Shown here piece after piece: positions 5,013-6,377 of a stretch of 6,377 nt of DNA. The DNA is taken from contig CANQKU010000060.1 in assembly GCA_947624535.1 (NCBI GenBank), positions 1 to 6,377 on the forward strand, read 5' to 3'. The notes beneath the pieces are model-generated. The model made no database searches. It was not told the origin of the DNA and worked only from the letters and a program-made list of their open reading frames with translations. Positions within the stretch are counted from its first letter, which is position 1, and each line of letters starts with the position of its first letter. Position numbers and translations under genes: made by a program. Source of the DNA: an uncultured Bacilli bacterium. GTDB lineage: Bacteria; Bacillota_I; Bacilli_A; RF39; UBA660.

Positions 5013-6251
5013 ATGGATCATTATTATACTAGTGTTGACTTAGGTACTAATAGTATTAAAATATTAGTTTGTAGTAAAGTTGATCAAAAGTTTCATGTGA
5101 TTGCTAGTGTCGATGCCTTATCTGATGGAATACAAAAGGGAATTGTAGTTGATACTAAAAAAGCAGTTAATGCAGTAAGGAAAGCTTTTCGTAAATTAGA
5201 TGAAATGTTAGGATTTAAAATTACTAAAGTTATAGCTTGTGTTCCTACTAATCAGTGTAGGATGGATCTTGTTGTAGGATCTACTAAAGTTTTAGATTAT
5301 CATGAAATTACAGGAGAAGATATTTCCAATGTATTAAAAGATGCTTTAAATGGACAACTTAGTGAAGATGAAGAATTAATTACCGCTATGCCAATTAGTT
5401 TTAAAGTAGATGATGAAGACCACATTAAAGATCCTAAAGGATATGCAGGAGAACTATTAGAAGCTAAAATACTAATTTCTACTTCTCCTAAGAAAATTGT
5501 TTATAAAACATTAGAAGTTTTAAAACTAAGTGGTGTAGAAGTAATTGATATTGCTTATACTTCAACAGGTGACTACTATGAAGTTAAAAATAATCAACTA
5601 GATAAAATGGTAGGTGCTATTGTAAATATTGGAGAAGAAATTACTAATATTTCTGTATTAAATAAAGGTATTATGATAAAGAATAAAATCTTAAATTTTG
5701 GTAGTAAAAATGTAGATCATGATATTTGTTATATTTATACAGTTGATAAAGAAATAGCTAGAAATTTAAAAGAAAACTTTGTAGTAGCAGCTTCTTCTTA
5801 TGCAGATAGTAATGAAGTTATGGAAATAACTAATAAAGAGAAAGAAACCTTAGAAATTAATCAATTAGATTTATCTAAAATTGTTGAGGCTAGATTAGTT
5901 GATATTTTAAAAAAAGTAAAAAATGAGTTAAAAAACTTAACAAAAAGAGAAATACGTTATATAATTATAACAGGTGGACTAAGCGAACTAGCAGGATTTC
6001 AATATTTGATTGAAAATCAATTAGGAATAAAAGCTAAGGTTTGCAATATAACTACCTTAGGTGTAAGAAGTAATAAATACAGTAGTGTTCTTGGGTTAAT
6101 TAAATATTTTGATGAAAAAATGAACCTTAGAGGAAAAAATGTTAATATGTTAAAAGATGATGATATTCACCATTTAATATCAATAAAAGAAGACAAAAAT
6201 AATAACGATAGTATTATCAATAAAGTATTTGGTCGTTTTTTTGAAAATTGA
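5013..6251 (+). CDS. ftsA: Cell division protein FtsA
   Basis: A 412-residue actin-like protein that tethers FtsZ to the inner face of the membrane and helps assemble the divisome; the length is normal for the family. Seen: phosphate-1 motif VDLGTNSIK (8-16); DGIQKGIVVD (38-47), typical of FtsA; the FtsA-specific 1C subdomain at about 84-163 including DPKGYAGELLEAK (140-152); and adenosine-site ITGGLSELAGF (319-329). A C-terminal amphipathic helix at about 399-412 (DSIINKVFGRFFEN) fits the membrane-targeting sequence. An acidic, Asn-rich linker precedes that helix. Odd: the phosphate-2 loop, usually DIGGGTTD, reads NIGEEITN at 205-212, losing the acidic residue and two glycines. Start ATG 5013 has AGGAG 7 nt upstream. 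ftsZ follows after 13 bp, so the two are an operon. The genes just upstream are not the usual division and cell-wall cluster. Confidence 0.97.
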   Translation: MDHYYTSVDLGTNSIKILVCSKVDQKFHVIASVDALSDGIQKGIVVDTKKAVNAVRKAFRKLDEMLGFKITKVIACVPTNQCRMDLVVGSTKVLDYHEITGEDISNVLKDALNGQLSEDEELITAMPISFKVDDEDHIKDPKGYAGELLEAKILISTSPKKIVYKTLEVLKLSGVEVIDIAYTSTGDYYEVKNNQLDKMVGAIVNIGEEITNISVLNKGIMIKNKILNFGSKNVDHDICYIYTVDKEIARNLKENFVVAASSYADSNEVMEITNKEKETLEINQLDLSKIVEARLVDILKKVKNELKNLTKREIRYIIITGGLSELAGFQYLIENQLGIKAKVCNITTLGVRSNKYSSVLGLIKYFDEKMNLRGKNVNMLKDDDIHHLISIKEDKNNNDSIINKVFGRFFEN

Positions 6252-6264
6252 GGAGGATAAGGTT

Positions 6265-6377
6265 ATGTTAGGCGGATTAGAAATGGATCAGTTAGCTAAG
6301 ATCAAAGTTATAGGTCTTGGTGGTGGTGGCGGTAACGCCATTAATAGAATGGTAGAGTCAGGTGTAAAAGGTGTAGA
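6265..6377 (+). CDS. ftsZ: Cell division protein FtsZ, N-terminal part
   Basis: The first 37 codons of FtsZ, the tubulin-like GTPase that forms the division ring; the gene continues beyond the window. Seen: KIKVIGLGGGGGNAINRMVESGVKGV (12-37; here KIKVIGLGGGGG then NAINRMV), which is the first strand and the glycine-rich nucleotide-binding loop of the family. The N-terminal tail before the first strand is short, about 11 residues. Start ATG 6265 follows AGGAGG (6251-6256) by 8 nt; the site overlaps the last base of the ftsA stop. It is co-transcribed with ftsA, which anchors its product. Confidence 0.97.
   Translation, partial: MLGGLEMDQLAKIKVIGLGGGGGNAINRMVESGVKGV

Noticed and set aside
1..6377. 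Mycoplasma-type code with TGA read as tryptophan
   Set aside because: Although each TGA stop is soon followed by another stop, no gene has an internal TGA and all internal tryptophans are TGG, which argues for the standard bacterial code.
1..6377. CRISPR arrays, insertion sequences, tRNA or rRNA genes
   Set aside because: No spaced direct repeats, transposase motifs, terminal inverted repeats or cloverleaf-like sequence were seen; coding density leaves no gap above about 110 bp.

Overview
The window is very AT-rich and densely coded, with strong AGGAGG-type ribosome binding sites and ftsA followed by ftsZ. This points to a low-GC Firmicutes-like or Mollicutes-adjacent bacterium, possibly an uncultured anaerobic gut Bacilli lineage; that placement is inference. 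The genetic code looks standard: tryptophan is TGG throughout, no gene carries an internal TGA, and TGA serves as a stop for three genes. An anaerobic lifestyle is suggested by the activase operon, whose family relatives are oxygen-sensitive iron-sulfur enzymes.

Layout. (1) Positions 1-2446, minus strand: a tight three-gene operon read leftwards and leaving the window. It encodes a small DUF2229/COG3580-type activase-related protein, a COG3581-type 2-hydroxyacyl-CoA dehydratase-related protein, and a BadF/BadG/HgdC-type activase ATPase cut by the window edge. The genes overlap by 17 bp and 4 bp. (2) Positions 2447-2551: a short divergent control region. A plus-strand and a minus-strand sigma-A-type promoter sit back to back here with overlapping -35 hexamers. 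(3) Positions 2552-4901, plus strand: an apparent four-gene operon. It encodes a secreted staphylococcal-nuclease-like enzyme, a membrane-anchored thioredoxin-fold protein, a small bacterial PH-domain-like protein, and a membrane-anchored protein I do not recognise. It ends in a clear intrinsic terminator at 4900-4925. (4) Positions 4926-6377: a promoter, then ftsA and the first 37 codons of ftsZ.

How it fits together. The minus operon looks like a split ATP-driven electron-transfer system of the dehydratase-activase type, with no known substrate. The plus operon is largely a cell-surface set: three of its four products carry an N-terminal export or anchor segment. The secreted nuclease has exactly two cysteines and lies next to an outward-facing CxxC protein, so the latter might act on the former. 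The last unit is the Z-ring pair: FtsA tethers FtsZ to the membrane. The FtsA here keeps the domain order and membrane helix but has an altered phosphate-binding loop. The points most worth a second look are that loop, the shared divergent promoter, a hairpin covering the thioredoxin gene's ribosome binding site, the uncharacterised activase trio, and the unrecognised fourth operon protein.
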